Origin: Rhynchonema sp. JSB1_4
Lineage: Eukaryota > Nematoda > Chromadorea > Monhysterida > Xyalidae
Direction: 5' to 3'
Assembly (NCBI GenBank): GCA_030248065.1
Contig: JASAMV010006845.1
Coordinates: 19,986-83,985 of the forward strand
DNA: 64,000 nt
Shown: piece by piece, positions 12,401 to 27,400 of the stretch
How positions within the stretch are numbered: the stretch's first letter is position 1
Layout: every line of letters begins with the position of its first letter
Program-made: the position numbers and the translations under genes
Notes under the pieces: generated by a model
The model's input: the letters and a program-made list of their open reading frames with translations, nothing else
The model's database searches: none
What the model was told of the DNA's origin: nothing

Positions 12401-15400
12401 GACTGTGGAAACAAAAAGATCACTAACCCCAGCGAAGTCCAATCGAATGTTATAATCCTCTCCTACATTTGCCCCGACTGTCTCATGTCCAAGTACTAGG
12501 GATGGAACGTGGTTGATTGCCCAAACGCTTCTGGATGTATCCAGGTTTACCACGGAATCTAGCTCGGTAAATTTGATGTCATAATGACCATAGGGCAATG
12601 TCACTCCATAGTGCGACACATTGAAGACGTCATTTTTATTGAAAATTTTACTCGGCTCTTTGTTATCCGTGATGTCTGTGATCGAAATGTTGTGACCGTA
12701 GACGCTAACGGTGCCTGTAATGTATTATCGGGAACATGTGTATGGTATTTAATTATCTCTTTGAGTATAAATCTGATTTCAAGATCTACGACGTCAAACA
12801 TTCGGAGTTACCTACCTTGTTCATACGAGACATTGAGCTTCGTCAGGTAGTTTGCCAGGATCAGGTTGTGTGGCGGTCTTTCTGCTAGTCTGTAGGCTGC
12901 CATGTTTGCTTGATATGGATAAGCAATCTCCATGTCACCAAGGCTCAACAAATGCATTTGGATCTGATATGTATTGTAGCAGGTTTGTTACAATTGCTGT
13001 TGTTTGTCTGTTTTTAGCAATCTAACCCTTTCTGGCCCAATAGTTTTCACGTGATCAACTCCGTTGAAAATAGTTACTTGAACGTCGAAGAAGCCGGGCG
13101 TCACCAACGGTAACTCCGTCTCGCGAGTGTTGTCAAAATGCCACTTTTCGGTCACATTCCATGGTGAATCTTCATGCCAATATTCGTACTTGACGGCTAT
13201 CGTGTCTGGCCCTGTGTCAAAAAGGTTTAGGACGCCAAAGTCTCCTGAATGCTCCCATAATATGCTGGTGTGAAGACGAAGGGATGACAATAATGCAGGG
13301 GTATGGTTTGCAGTGGGCGTTCCAACTTCCTTAGGTCACAAATTGTGTTCACAAAACATAGTAAAGTCGCTGTAGATCATTAATCACCTTTCCTGGTAGC
13401 TTAGGTTGCATGAGCGTTTATGCATTCTATGGGTGCTGATGCAGGACACACCACATTCCTAATGTTTTATGTGAAGGTAGATGCAAGATGGAGCTTACTG
13501 GTTGAAAGCTGGGCTGTGTACTGAATTTTACAATTGCTTGCGGCATGGTCGAGTAAACTTACAGCTTTCTTATTTTAAATTCTCAAATGTCTTTCAACTT
13601 ACAGCTGAAATACGGCTCTTTTATTATCACCGGCGTATCTCGACCCGTAATGCCATACGCAGCCAAGTGAATTTTGGGTGTTGCGGTGAGTACTTCTCTG
13701 GTCATTATTTGGTCATCTCTTTGTAGCACGATTCCAACTTGGGCAAGGTGGTTATCTTGCATACTAACATCGTGTTCCAGTTGGGATTTGTCAGTCTGAA
13801 AGGCATCGCTGTGTGAAATAGCGGCCTAAATTGGGAATATTATGCACTATGTGCTGCAAAACGCAATAGCGCCAAAGGACACACGTTTGTGCCATCAATT
13901 GTGATCATCACCGGACTTTCGGAATCTCTCATTTGAACTCCGCTGACCGTTTTGAATGTGCGGCTGGTCATGTAGTGCATCGTTGCTGAAACAAGGAAAT
14001 TTTGTTATAATAATGCATAGTTTATTGCGAAGTAATGCGGCACGCGCTAAGATGCAAAACATACTTGTCCGACCGCACAGGAAGCCAGCGGTGTCGCCCG
14101 GCATTGCTGTTGTGATTTCTCCCTTGTCGTTTACAATACTGTTCGGACCGAGCCATGCAGATGTCCTAAAAAGTTAGAAGTTAAAAGTTAAAGTTATGAA
14201 AAAATAAAAATAAAACATGTTAAAAGTTATTTGTTAAAGTTAATCATCGCCAAGTGGATATTCATCGCTGCTCATACCCCGTGTATTGTGGCGTTCTGAG
14301 CAGGTTCAAGTGCGTCAAGGCTACTGTGTACAATTGTTTGTCACTTGGAGTGGCCAATCCCGGCGATCCCGCCAATTCAGCGTCAATTGCCTCACATGCC
14401 TGCAGAGGTGATAATTGTATACGAAATGTGGTTCATAGTGCATCCAGTTACAGAATAAAGAACTGCGAATCAATTTACCGCGGCAGCTTCTTTGTATGTC
14501 AAAACCGTATCGTTGTAGTAATACTCAGCCGATTTGTATTGTAACCAAAATCCGTGACATGGTCCCGATGCTGATGTTGCAGTCAAATAAAGATTAGACA
14601 TTTATCAATAAAAAACCACAGTCCAATGGCACAATCACAAACCGTCTTTGTATTCAGTCGCAATATAGATGTATGCATCAGAATTCGCTTTCACTGTGTT
14701 CTTCTGCCCCACCCAAGACTCCTGCCAGTCACCAGCTGTCCAGTATTCAGTATCAGTTCCATTTTCATTCCCTTTGCCGTAGTTAAAGTAGATTTGCGCA
14801 ATTTTATAGTCCTTGGGATCGCAGATCATGGTCACCTAAAGCAAGTGCCCTTTGAAAGGGGTCACTGGTAGAAACGAATGTTCAAGTAGCTTTACCTTCT
14901 GTACTGAAGTCAGTATTTCGTCGACACCGTTCTGAAGTCGGACGTAGCACTCCCAGAACCCAAGTCTCTCAAGCGCTACAATGCGCTCCAGTGCACCATC
15001 AGGTCCCGGAGGATCTGTGGTCAATTTTGTGCTTGTGCGTTCTGTTACGTTATAGCCATGCGTTTCTGGCAATTTCCAGTACCAGCGCACTTGCAATGGA
15101 TTTGGCCCTGCAAAAATACAGTTTCATTATTCATAGGTTCATGAACAATGAGTCAGTTTTAGTCGATTTACATGCACTGTACGGCGGATTAATCTTCCAC
15201 GGCATTGGAGAACCAAAGAGCCACAAGCTGGGTACAGTTATGTTTGGCTTGTCCACGAACAACTCTCGCGTGTATAATGTAATGTCAGAAGTCGGGGAGT
15301 TGAACGAAGGCTCCGTTGCCAAGTCACGAACAACGGCCGCATGGTGCCATCGAGAGTGATTGGCCTAAAAAAACCTTGCCTTCAATAAAGATTTGTGTAA

Positions 15401-18400
15401 TGTTGTAAATTTCTTATCCCACTATATCGCTCGCACGTTTGCTTGAGTGAAGCTGACATCGATGGGGCTTTCCATTTCATAGGTTCCAGCAACGCCGGCG
15501 AAAGCAACGTTGAATTCGCGCAGTGGAAATTCTGCAATGTACAACGCAACCGCTGTCCTTTGGCTGTGAAATTAATAAGTAGCATGCGAGGGTAACAAAC
15601 AAGACTAACGATTTCTCTCACAAATATAATAATGTGTCTCAGTCGGATCTGGCTGTATCATACCACCAAGATGATCCAGTAAAGTGTTGTTGCTCACCCA
15701 TGCTTGCGTGCTGAAACAAACTGCGTAGTTTAACCATTGCTTTATTAGTTCCGCTTCAAATATTTATGTGCTTATCATACATTCTATGCAAGCCGTTGTA
15801 TCGAATTGCAACTTTCGCAGCATGAATTTCATCACTGTCCTCTAGGTAAGCCAAATACGCCTGACGTGATTTGCACTCAGTATCCGCATCCGCATAACTT
15901 TCCGCAGTCCAGCTGACGTAGTATTCGTTTGACCGATACTGCAACCATCGGCCTTCGCATGGCCCGGAAGCTATAATATTGTTTGTGTTCAGTGTTTGTG
16001 CATCCAATTGCAGTAAGTATGCTCGTCAAGGTCAAGTAGTAGCACATAAAATGGCACATAATATGCGCTTTACTGGCATCCAGGTCGAGGGGTGGTAGGC
16101 GGGTTTGACTTTGACTTGGCAGAATGTGTTTGATCAGTGAAACCTTTGCATAACACGCGCGTGTGCTATACAACCAGCGCAAAAGGGGCTGGCTTCTGCT
16201 TCACAAAGGCAGGGTTGGATTAAAAAAAAGCAAAAAATTTTTTGTAAAAAAATTCTTTTCTTAAAAAAAAGTTGGCCACTTTTTTTATTTTAAAATTTTA
16301 AGAAGTATGTCCACTTTTTTTATTATTTTTCCCCTTTTTTCGTTATTTTCTCACTGTTTTAAGGTAAAAAATTTATGTTTTCATGCGTTTTATTGCTCAT
16401 CATTCTCAAAAAATCGCCTGCGGCGCTTATATTTCAGTTTAAAAAGGGCGTTGTAATGGACTCATACAGTTCCCAGCAGGGTTGAAAAAAATTTTTTATC
16501 AGAGCACTGTTTTTTTTAAACACAAAAAAAATTTTTTTTGAAAAAAATTTTTTAATTAGAAAAAGTAGCGCAAACGTCGTTTCAGGTGAAATGGAGGCGC
16601 TACACAAAAATTTTTTAAAACTCAAAATTTTTCGTCACATGACCCCTCACGTGGGGTCATCAACGCGTGTACGAAGGCGATTCGGTTATTCTAGCAGGAT
16701 CTGAACGTGACGTGGACTCGACACGACCATTTTATTATCAGTGTTTGTCGGTAGTATAAATATCACGCGGACGTGGTGGCGACTAACTGCGTAGATTGTC
16801 GCAGAATACTAAATTTCACGTGCCAAACATATGTAGATGATAATGATTCAACGACCATAGGAAACGATTACCGTTTATGTATTGTAGCTGGTAAAGTTCT
16901 GATCAAAGGAGTGATGTACCGGAGAATTCCAAATATGCTCCTCCAAAAAGCAGCCACTGGAAACAAATTAGTTGTTCCGAATAAGCGCGCCGCATCTGCA
17001 GACATTTTTATTCATGTCTCACATGCTTATACAAAGTGCGGGCATATATGGAAATTGATTGAAACCTCATATTCGATGTGAATCCTAAGCTAAGCCCCAA
17101 GGGGCGTACTTGGCATTCTCCGGTACGGGTACCTGAATTCTCCAAATAGAGCCCCTGTGAATGATGCTCTCAAGACACTGAATGAAATGAAAAGTTTCTG
17201 TTCATGATCCTGCGCCAGTATACGTACAACTTGCATGAACACATGGTGCCTATTCGTTTCCATACGCTCTGTATAACCGTTTCACAGATTGGTCGGGCTA
17301 CAATATAGAAAACTATGGTGCCGAAGAAGCATGCCCTGACTTATCATTTGAAAAAACTGAGGTCCATCACTTCTTTATGAGTCATTTTGGCGGTCAAACT
17401 AAGCGCCGCAGGAGCGATTTTGGGAAATTTGACCCAACTTAGAAAAAATTTTCAAAAATTTATGCCTCAAAAAGGCCATTTTTGGAAGAATTAGGCGATT
17501 TTATTTTTCCGAAAAACTCGTGTTTTTAATTAAAAAAACAGAATATCTGGCTCTTCAAAAAAATTTTTTTTTAAATTTTTTTACTTAACCACTGTTTTTT
17601 TTGAAACAACCCTGGTTCCCAGACATCCCAACAATCGCTGCACGTATAATATAGGATACCCCATACCGTATACTGTGCAGTTATTGAGCTATCGACCCAA
17701 GCTATCGACAGACTCCACGTTGCTCGCCTATTTGCATTTGTGTGGATTTGTCATTTGTTGCTTTTGTCACACAACATGAGTGTGGTGTAACTTATCCCCA
17801 AATTCACAAACAGAAGGTTGGTCTTCCCTTTGTCATATATGCCCACAGAGTTACCTTCGGGCGGGTTCTCAAAGTTATGACCAAATGGGCTAGATCGCAG
17901 GTGATCGACATAAACATGCAAGTTAGTGGATAAGTTCTCTTTAGTGTCCCTCAAAACATACCTAAGTAACATGATTTCAGAAATTTTATTTTTCTAGAAA
18001 CCAATTTTTTGGGGGTCCGGAATAAAAAAAGTGATTTTTAAAAAAAATTAAAAAAGTTTTGTTTTAAAAAATAAAGTTCGATAATAAAAATTTTTTTAAT
18101 CCAACCGTGCACAAAGGCGTGCAATGAGCAAACCTATTTTACGCCAAAAGTAAGTCAATTCCAAGTCAAACCCGCCCCCGACCAAGCCCGATCCAGGACG
18201 CCGGCAAAGTGCGTACCGGCCAATATGAAGAACTTACAGTAATCGTAGGTATTTGTCAAAAACAGTTTCGCTGCTTCATTGGTTTGAACAGTGGGTACAT
18301 CGGTATAGTTTGCAGCCCAGTCGCCTGACAACCAGTTGTTCACATCCGTGTCGTTACCATGGTATGGAAAGTACGCCATTGATAGATTGGTTGAACGAAC

Positions 18401-21400
18401 GGCGCATGCGCACGTGAACTGGAACAGTTGAGATCGTGTTTGTCTCTGTGACGTTTGCCCATCCGCATTTCTGTCTCTGTTGCTACAACGTACGTGATAA
18501 TCCAGTGACTCTGTGACATCAACCCCAGACTCAATCTTCACTTTGACCGTCCATACACCGAGTTTATCCAGATGAATTGTTCGATTATAGACGGCGTTAT
18601 CATCGTCCCAACCAGCTACTAAGTTCCCTGTTCTGTTGAATTCTTGCTCTCCCGGCCATTTGTGATACGAATGGATTCGTAGAGTGTCCGGCCCTGTGTA
18701 CATCGTGATAAAAATTCGCCACGAAAGACGTAAGGTGAGCGAACTGTGAGACTAACAATTGTTTGTATACATTGGCAGTATCGTAAACGTATAATCGCTG
18801 TCATAAATGCCCACAGTGGTCATGTTCAATAACGGCTTGACGGGAAACACGTTTCTGCCCGTAACCGTACTGTTTGTAGTTCCGTTATATATGCCTTGCG
18901 TGTTCATGTCTTTAATTGTCACCCTGTAGGTGATTTCGCCATTGTCCGGCTGCAATTTTTTCAGTAAATACCGAAGGTCTAGAATTCTAACGAAATTTTT
19001 TATGAGAGTGTCAGCATGTGCCATGTGCATGTGGTAATTGTGACCAAAAACTTACCCTTGTGTCAGCCATTGTAACCGTAAATGGACTTTCTCCAGTGAC
19101 AATAGTTCCCGCTGCGTCATTGAACGTCAGTGTAAAGGTATGATTGACAAACACTGTTAAAATAAATTTAGGTAGGTTAACTTCAATTGTGTGAATATGA
19201 AAATGTGAACATACGTATTCGCTCGCATATATGTGGCAGGGGTGTGAATTCAGTGTAACTTGAGCTATTGACTTCGTTCCCTTCTATATCAAAGACCTTG
19301 TCGCCGATCCAGTACCGCGGTGGGCTAAAAATATCACTCGTAAGTAGTGGTACGGTCTGAGTTTTGAAGTAGTTTTTAACTGCACATTTTCACATGCCAC
19401 GCAAACTCACAACGTGTGATTGGTCAAGTTCCTGTCGAAATACCCGGCCGAATAAATTATGGTCCTGATCAGCTTCTTGTCAGCGGCTGTCAGTTGGGCT
19501 TTGTATGAGTCCTTTAGATGACAACTAAAGTCGGTTTCGTTGTACATAAGCTCATTGTAGTCCACATTGAATTCTCTAGAGTTGTGCTGCAACCACCATC
19601 CACTGCACATCCCCGTTCCTGCGATAATTTTTCGTGTCCATGATATTGTTGTACCGCCTAGTGATCTTTATGTCACTGTTTTTACCTCCGAATTCACTGA
19701 TTACGTAGAGCACTGATGGAAAAGTATTCGCCAACAGTGGCATTGGAGCCACTTCTGGCACCAGGCCATCAGTCCACTGCTCGTACGGTACACTCAGGTT
19801 GCCACCATGTGGAAAGTAGGACATTGATATCTCGTATCGTTTCGGCAAGCAGACCATTTTCACCTGTTTCGCGTTTGGTATGTGTGGTGATATTTTTAAT
19901 AATTTAGGTACGGGTACTGTTTCACTTACAATTTCAGTCCATGATGCGATTTGACTGACACCGTTGTCAACAATAATATCGATCACATATTCGCCAGTGA
20001 TATTGCGCGGCAGTGGTACCGCCATGCGATGTGTCAAGTAGTCGGAAACACGGTCGTCGTACTGATACGTATTGTTGTCAGGATCCGTCACGTAAAAATA
20101 GATTCTCAACGTATTCGGCCCTACAAGTAATCAGCCAGTGTTAATCCTTTGTTGACTGCCATGAACAAAATTAAAGCGACTCACAAAGGAAATATGGATC
20201 GGTGAGGAAAATGGTTGTGTTGTCGGACAAGAAGCCGAGTGGCGGTGATTTAAGACCAGGGATAATGTCAAGATACTCCCTTGATGTGACATGTATGTTG
20301 AATTGATGTGTTTCTTGAGTCATTAAAGTAACTGTGTCAACTACGCTCGCTTCGTAGTACACTTGACTGTGGTTTTGCTGAAAAAGCACTCTTGCTCGAG
20401 ACTGCGTTAATAATAGGCTCAAGCTTTCATTATCTTTTCCTACCCAAGTGTCGTTGAGCCTAATGGTAACCGGAATTGTTGTATTATATGTCGTTCCCAA
20501 TGTGTCATTGAAACTGATGACAAACCGCTTTGTCGGAGTCACTGAAATAGCCTGTATCGTAGTCCCATGAATTCAACTTCGTTTGCGCACTAATTGACTG
20601 TTTTCTAAACTTACATGTCCTTTCGCAAACATAGGGAAGCGAGTCCGACGTACTTCGAAGCTCGTTGGTTGCTTGGTACTTATCGAAAAAGTTGTTGACT
20701 TTAACAGCATTTGGGCTAGTACTAGCAACCCAGAAGGATGATCTGGAACAAATACCTGGGTTTGCTTAGAAATTGATGAAAATTGTAGTTCTACTGTAAG
20801 CGTACCCATCACTAATCACCGTGCCGGTTTCATTGAAATCCATTATTGACGTGAACAAAAAGTGATCCGTTGCTGTGATTGGCGCTAATGTGGCGTTGAG
20901 TGATTGGCAGTCTGCTTCTGCGTCATTCCGGGTCCGGGGGGTGCCGGACACGAACAACTCTGAGTTATTGTACTGGTGCCACCATGCCTGACATCTCGGC
21001 TCCGTTGCTGTAAAGACAGCAGATGCAGAGCGTGGCGGATGTTCTCACATTTAAACAATGGCCTATTTACCATGGTTGTATAGTGTAGCGAGATGCATGA
21101 TTGCTGTAGCTTCGGTTGCAATGATTGGATGATGATTTATCCATGGTTGTGCCCATGATCCTCGACGCCACAAACCGCTTGATGCATTTTGATAAGGGAA
21201 GAATACTTGAGTGATGTGGAAGTTCGTTGGTCGGCACACAACGGTAATCTGAATAGAGATCGTGAGTTACATACACATACATAGGTTGAACTCGAGATCG
21301 CATGCCGATCTACTTACATGATAGACCCGCGAAAACACGGTGGACACTCCATTGCTGATTTCAATCCAAGTGTACCAATCACCAAGCTGGTCCAGATTTA

Positions 21401-24400
21401 CGACAATTGTGTTGAAGCTATCGTTGTTCCAGCTGGTCAAGTTTTCGAACACATCGTACTGGCCAAGAGGATCCATGTAATGATAGAACACTTGCAGCGT
21501 ATTGTTCCCTGAGCCGCAAATGATATATCTATGAATAACTTGTTTGTTTGGAGTGTCCTGTGAAGTTCATTTAGCCACAGTACATAGTACCGCGTAGTTA
21601 AATTCAGTTTGTGAACAGTACTTACATGTCCTGTATGGAGCATCAAGATAAATCGTCAAGTCTTCGTCGAAAAATGAAACCGGATTCGTTGTGAGAGTGG
21701 GAGCAAGATCGAGGTATTGGCGACTTGTAATTTCGAAGGAATGTTCCAAGGTTCGGTTTGTCATGAGTGAAGAAACGTCTACAATTGTGCCACTGTAGAC
21801 GATTTGTGTTCGGTCCGGCTGCAAAAAAATTATGACATAAGGGCGAATGTGCGTTAAATCCGGAACCGGGAAATAACTTGCACGCAAAAACGAAAAACAT
21901 TTCCCGACTCCGGAAGTATTTCCGGAAAAACACAAAAATATCATTCAGAAATAATGCGCTTCCCGGAAATATTTCCGGATTTAACCTAAGCTCGGCGGCC
22001 TACGGTAACATGGATTTAAGGAAGACAGAAGTTCACGTAAGATTACACGATTTTTGACTTTTGCAGCGCTTACCGCCGGGTTGGAGTCATTCAACGTGAT
22101 ATTTATTGGTGAAGTTTGATTGTAGGAGCTGCCAACCGTGTCATTCATTTCGACGTAGAAGTAGCGCTCCTCAGTTACTGGAGTGATAAATAAGTGATGT
22201 AAATCCGGTAACAACTGCAACAGAATATAGGTTAACATAGCCTTGTAAACCTTGTCTTTCGCAAATGAATCCGTTTGCGGTGGGTGGTGCAGTTTGCGGT
22301 GTAATCTTGTAATTGTATAATTCTCTCTTAAACTCGTACACTCCACTCTTCACGTACAGCTGGCTTCTGAAGAGCATTGTCACTTGCCGATTAGGTGGAT
22401 TTCACGTTTGTAAAGTTTTTTGTGTCAAAAAACTCACAGGTCAGAGAAACCATAGTTCAAAGTTTCGTTGAAATCTATCATCGCTGTCAATGCCTGTACT
22501 TGAGTATCTGAGAGGCTCGTAAAGTTGGCATCTCTAAGTGTGCACGCAGCATTTGCCTCAGCCTGTGTGATACCATTCGTCAAGTTTACATAGTACTCAG
22601 TATTGTTGTACTGATGCCACCATCCTTGACATCGAGCGTGTACTCCTGAAATTCATCATCATTTGGCCATGAACTATTTTAACACTGCATCTGAGCTTCT
22701 GAGCATCTGAAGCGACCACAAACCATGCCCATATAAAGTGGCGATATGCAATTGCGCTGGTGCAAGTGTTGCCACCACTGGTTCGCGATCTATCCATGGC
22801 TGACCCCAGTTTGCACGACGCCATTCAGTGTTTGTATCATTGTCATACGGGAAAAAGGCTTGCGCTATTTTAAAGTCAAGTGGACGACAAATTACGGTGA
22901 TCTGAACACAAATGTTTTTTTTGTAAAACTGCAAAGTGAAATTTTCGAAAATGACTAAGAACAAACTTTGTAATGGTTTGAGAATAACGTGGATACTCCG
23001 TTTGTAACTTCGGCCCATGTGTACCAATCTCCCAATAGTTGGGGACTCAGAACGATGTGATTGAAGCTGTCATTGTTGTAGCTTGTTAGATTTTCAAACG
23101 CACCATAGTTGCCCAGCGGGTCAGTAAAGTGATAGACCACTTTCAGCGTGTTTGGCCCTGTAATCTCGTAAGTATTGCTAGTTGCTGATGATGCTTATCC
23201 CCTGTAGCTCTATATACACAATAGTGCACTTACATGCTTGATAGGGAGGATCGAGTAATACGTCAATGTCTTCTCCAAAGAACGCCACTTTGTTCATACT
23301 CAGAGTTGGAGTCTGGTTCAAGTATTGTCGAGTGGTGAATTCCACACCAAATGAGATCCCTAGGTTTGTCATTAAAGTTGCCACATCAGTTACATTTGCC
23401 GAGAAGGCCATTTGTGTTCGGTTATTCTGCAAAGAAATATCTTCTTTCGGGTGCCAGATGGGTTGTCTCTTGCGCGTTTGACTATGTAATTGACGGTATA
23501 TCTCTTACCGGTATTGGAATATCAGCGACCGTAATGTTGATTGGCGATGTTTGATTGTATAGACTTTCACTTTTGTCGTTTACAGACATTTCGAAATACC
23601 GGTCTTGTATTACTGAAACATCGGCGTTATGATCAGAAAGTTCCTACCTCTTTTTGTGAATGGTACAAAGTTCACATTCATACTTCGTCTTTCACATATA
23701 AAGCCAGCAGTTGGGCCGGTTGGTGAGAGCGACACAATATCGTAGTTGTATAATTGTCTGGTGAACTGATATACAGTGTTCGCAGTGGTTCCAACCCAAA
23801 GTTGACTCCTGTAACATGACAATATTTGCTTGTACAGCGTATATTTTTCGCTTTTCTGGCATCGAGCAAAGGTATTTTCTTAAACTGTTCTTGTCATGCT
23901 TGGTATTTTCTGTTCTATGTTCTGTAGTTTGCTGTTTGTTTAAAAATGTTTTGTGTTTAACGCACTGATCAACAAATCCCATATTCAAGGTTTCGTTGAA
24001 GTCAATCATGGCCGTAAGTGGATGTACATGACCAGCGTCCAACACTGTCAAATTTGCATCTCGGTTGGCACACTGGACTTGCGCTTGAACTTCATTCAGG
24101 CCGGGTGTCAGGCCGACGTAATATTCCTTGTTGTCATATTGATGCCACCACCCTTGACACTGTAGCAAGGTACCTGAAATTCAAGTGGCCTGTGCACTCC
24201 TTGCTGACCATTGTTTAGCCCTGTAGCAAACTGAACAAGTACCGTGGCCGTATCTTGCTGCTATGAACAGCTGCATGGGGGCATTGGCTGCCACCACCGG
24301 TTCGCGAGCAATCCAAGGTTGTCCCCAGTTTGCACGACGCCAATCAGGAGTGTTCGTGTCGTTTTGATACGGAAAGAACGCTTGTGCTATCCTGAAGTCC

Positions 24401-27400
24401 ACTGGACGACAAATTACCGTTATCTGAAAATGCTTGTCCTGTGTTTTTTGGCCAAGCCAACAATTTTTAGCCGCACGTGCCTTGTAGTGAATCGAAAATA
24501 GCGTTGAAACTCCGTTTGAGATCTCGATCCATGTGAACCAATCGCCTAATATTTTCAAGTTCAGCACAACGTGTTTGTAGCTGATATTGTTGTAGCTTGT
24601 CAGATTCTCAAACACGCCGTAGCCCTTCAGTGGGTCGACAAAATGATATATGGCATGCAGTTCGTTTGCCCCTAAGAATAAGGGCTTTATTCGGTTAAGT
24701 GTAAATTTGAACCAAAAAAATCTAGGCTGATGTGAGCTCGACTAACATGCATCATAAGGCATATCGAGTAAAACATGCACATCTTCGGCGATTAAAGCCA
24801 CCTTGTTTATGGTTAGAGTCGGTATTGCTGCTAGATATTCGCGAGTCGTGATTGACACATCGAACTCGATGTGCTCTTGTGTCAACCCAGTGACTGAATC
24901 CACAATCGTTGCACTGTATGCGACCTGAGTTGCGTTCCCCTAAAATTCACCATATTCATTTGGCTCATTGTGTTCTCGTATTTCTGGATTAAAGTTCATA
25001 GTCGTGCCTGACAAGAACAATACTTACGCCGACATCACTTAATGTGATATTGTGTGGTATGGTATCGTTGTAGATGACCGGGGTTGTAGCGTTCCATGTC
25101 GAAATGAACGTGCGCGCCGGCGTTACTGAGAAGAATTGTTCATTAGTTTTTCTAGACAAGCTGGTACGTAGACCAATGGTATCAGTTTAACTTTGTCGCT
25201 CGCAGATATAGCCCATCCCTGAACCATTTACAGCTGTGGCTATTGTGTAGTCATACAGCTGCCTCGAAAAACGGTACATGTTTCCACCTCCAACCCACAG
25301 TTGATCTCTAAAATAATTGTTGCGAGTGTAGTGCTCTTTTCCAAGCCAAGGAAACCAAAATTAAACAAACCCGTCTGAGAAGCCTGCGGCCTGGGTTACA
25401 TTAAAATCGATCATCGCTGTGAGTGCTTGGACTTCCGATGAAGATAATGCGGTCAGATTAGCATCTCGTGTGACGCATTCTGCATGTGCTGCAGACTCAT
25501 TGATGGAGCCCAGACCGACAAAGTATTCCTTGTGTTCTCGTTGATGCCACCAGCCCTGGCATTGTATGAGCCCATTCACTAAAAATCAATTTATCTGTAA
25601 TATTTTCTCGAACGATTTGTGACCACGTTCTTATCCATGTATGAAAAATAAAAAACACTTTTACCATGACCATATCTTGCAGCTATGTACACGTAAGCTG
25701 GCGATCCAGTGGCAATGACCGGTTCCCGATCTACCCACGGCTGACCCCAGTTAGCACGACGCCAGTCCGAGCTGCTATCATTTTGATATTGAAAGAATGC
25801 TTGGGTGATGGCGAAGTCAAGCGGACGACACACGATCGTAATCTACACGTGTGGACACCTGTTGTCTATCATTTTGGAAGCCAATCATCACTTCAACTTA
25901 CACGATATTGAACGGAAAATAGCGTTGATACACCGTTTGATATTTCAAACCAGATGTACCAGTCACCCAGTTTGTCCAAGCTGATTACAATGTGGTTGAA
26001 GCTGCCATTGGAAAAGCTTGTCAAGTTTTCAAATACACCGTAGCGTTGGAGTGGATCAGTGAAATGATAATGTGTCAACAACGTGTCGTTCCCTAGAAAC
26101 ATTGTTCGCGTGACTCTGTTTGTCGAAAGATTTTCGCACTTCCGAAATCGACTAACAGGTGTCGTATGGTGGATCAAGAAATACGTCAATATCTTCTCCA
26201 AGAAATCCAATTGAATTAACGGTTAATGTTGGCTCAGTTGTGAGATACTTCCTTGTTGTCAAGTCGATAGTGAATGTAGGTTGTTCCTGGGTCAATCGGG
26301 TAACGGTGTCCACAACAGTACCGAGATATGGAACTTGCCAAGTCTGAAGTTTGAAGACGATGACCTGTTTTGAATTTCAATCTAGAGACGAAAATGAACT
26401 AGATACAATACATTTGATGCCGTACCGCATTGTCAGTGAGAGTTACTATGATAGGCACGGTTTCGTTGTAAATGGTGAAGCTGGTATCGTTCCAAGTGAC
26501 TTCGAATGTTCTATTGGCGGTTACTGAAGAAAGCAAAGTGGTTCATAAAGATACATTTTGAATTTAGTGTCATTCTTCGCTGTGAATGTAAAGTGACTTA
26601 CTTTGTCTTTCGCAAAGGTAGCCAGACGCTGTCCCTGGTGTGGTCGCTGACACACTATACATGAATAGTCCCCTTGTGAAATGAAGCGCATTTCCAGTTC
26701 CAGACTTCCAGAGCTCAAAGCTGAAGAAGGAATTGTTCTTGTTTTGACGACAACTATGTGCGGCCACTCTAGTTCAGTTGGCTAACCCATCAGCAAAGTT
26801 TCCCAAATTGAAATCCATCATAGCAGTGAGCTCATGGACATTGGTTGTTTCGGATAGTGTTGTCAGCACGGCATCGCGGTTTGCACATTCGGTGACTGCG
26901 GTCGACTGATTTACTGGCGTCTGTCCAACAAAATACTCCTTATTGGCGTACTGATGCCACCAGCCTTGACATTGAATCAAAGATGCTGAAATTTGATATC
27001 GTCAGTTTAACCTTCATAATCTTGGCTGCGGTAGGTATTATACACCCCAGGTGGAATGTTGGGCTTACCATGACTGTAATTGCTGGCAAGATACACAGAC
27101 GCTGGTGCCCCAGTTGGGATAACGGGCTCACGCTGCATCCATGGTTGCCCCCAATTGGCACGACGCCAGTCCCCGCTAGTTGTGTTTTGGTACGGGAACA
27201 CAACTTGAGTAATGGCTATTCCAACCGGACGACAAATCACAACGATCTGAAACAAGACCAATGTAGTGTACAAGAAACTTCTGTCTCTACTTTGGTGCCG
27301 TATCCTACCTGATACCAGCTGGACCAGATTTCAGACACGCCATTGTTGATCTCCACGCGGAAGAACCAGTCGCCCAATACATCAAGCGAAAGGTTTACTT

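Larger units (their letters stand above)
16065..18214. mobile_element. Outermost of three nested elements in the cassette-10 intron
   Basis: Degenerate inverted ends: 16,065-16,112 (gcgctttactggcatcc, ggcgggtttgactt) pair with 18,150-18,214 (aagtcaaacccgcc, ggacgccggcaaagtgc). The shared 14-base core GGCGGGTTTGACTT is exact. No target duplication was resolved. Two hAT-like elements are inserted inside. Confidence 0.5.

Noticed and set aside
13212..13300. Upstream extension of the PKD-like exon of cassette 12 (open frame to 13,290)
   Set aside because: All paralogous exons begin at the GPxT motif after a CAG acceptor, which is present at 13,212; the extension is intron.
16773..17081. 102-codon frame inside the inner hAT-like element
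   Set aside because: No hAT dimerisation or zinc-finger motif, and no continuation; treated as chance in a non-autonomous element.
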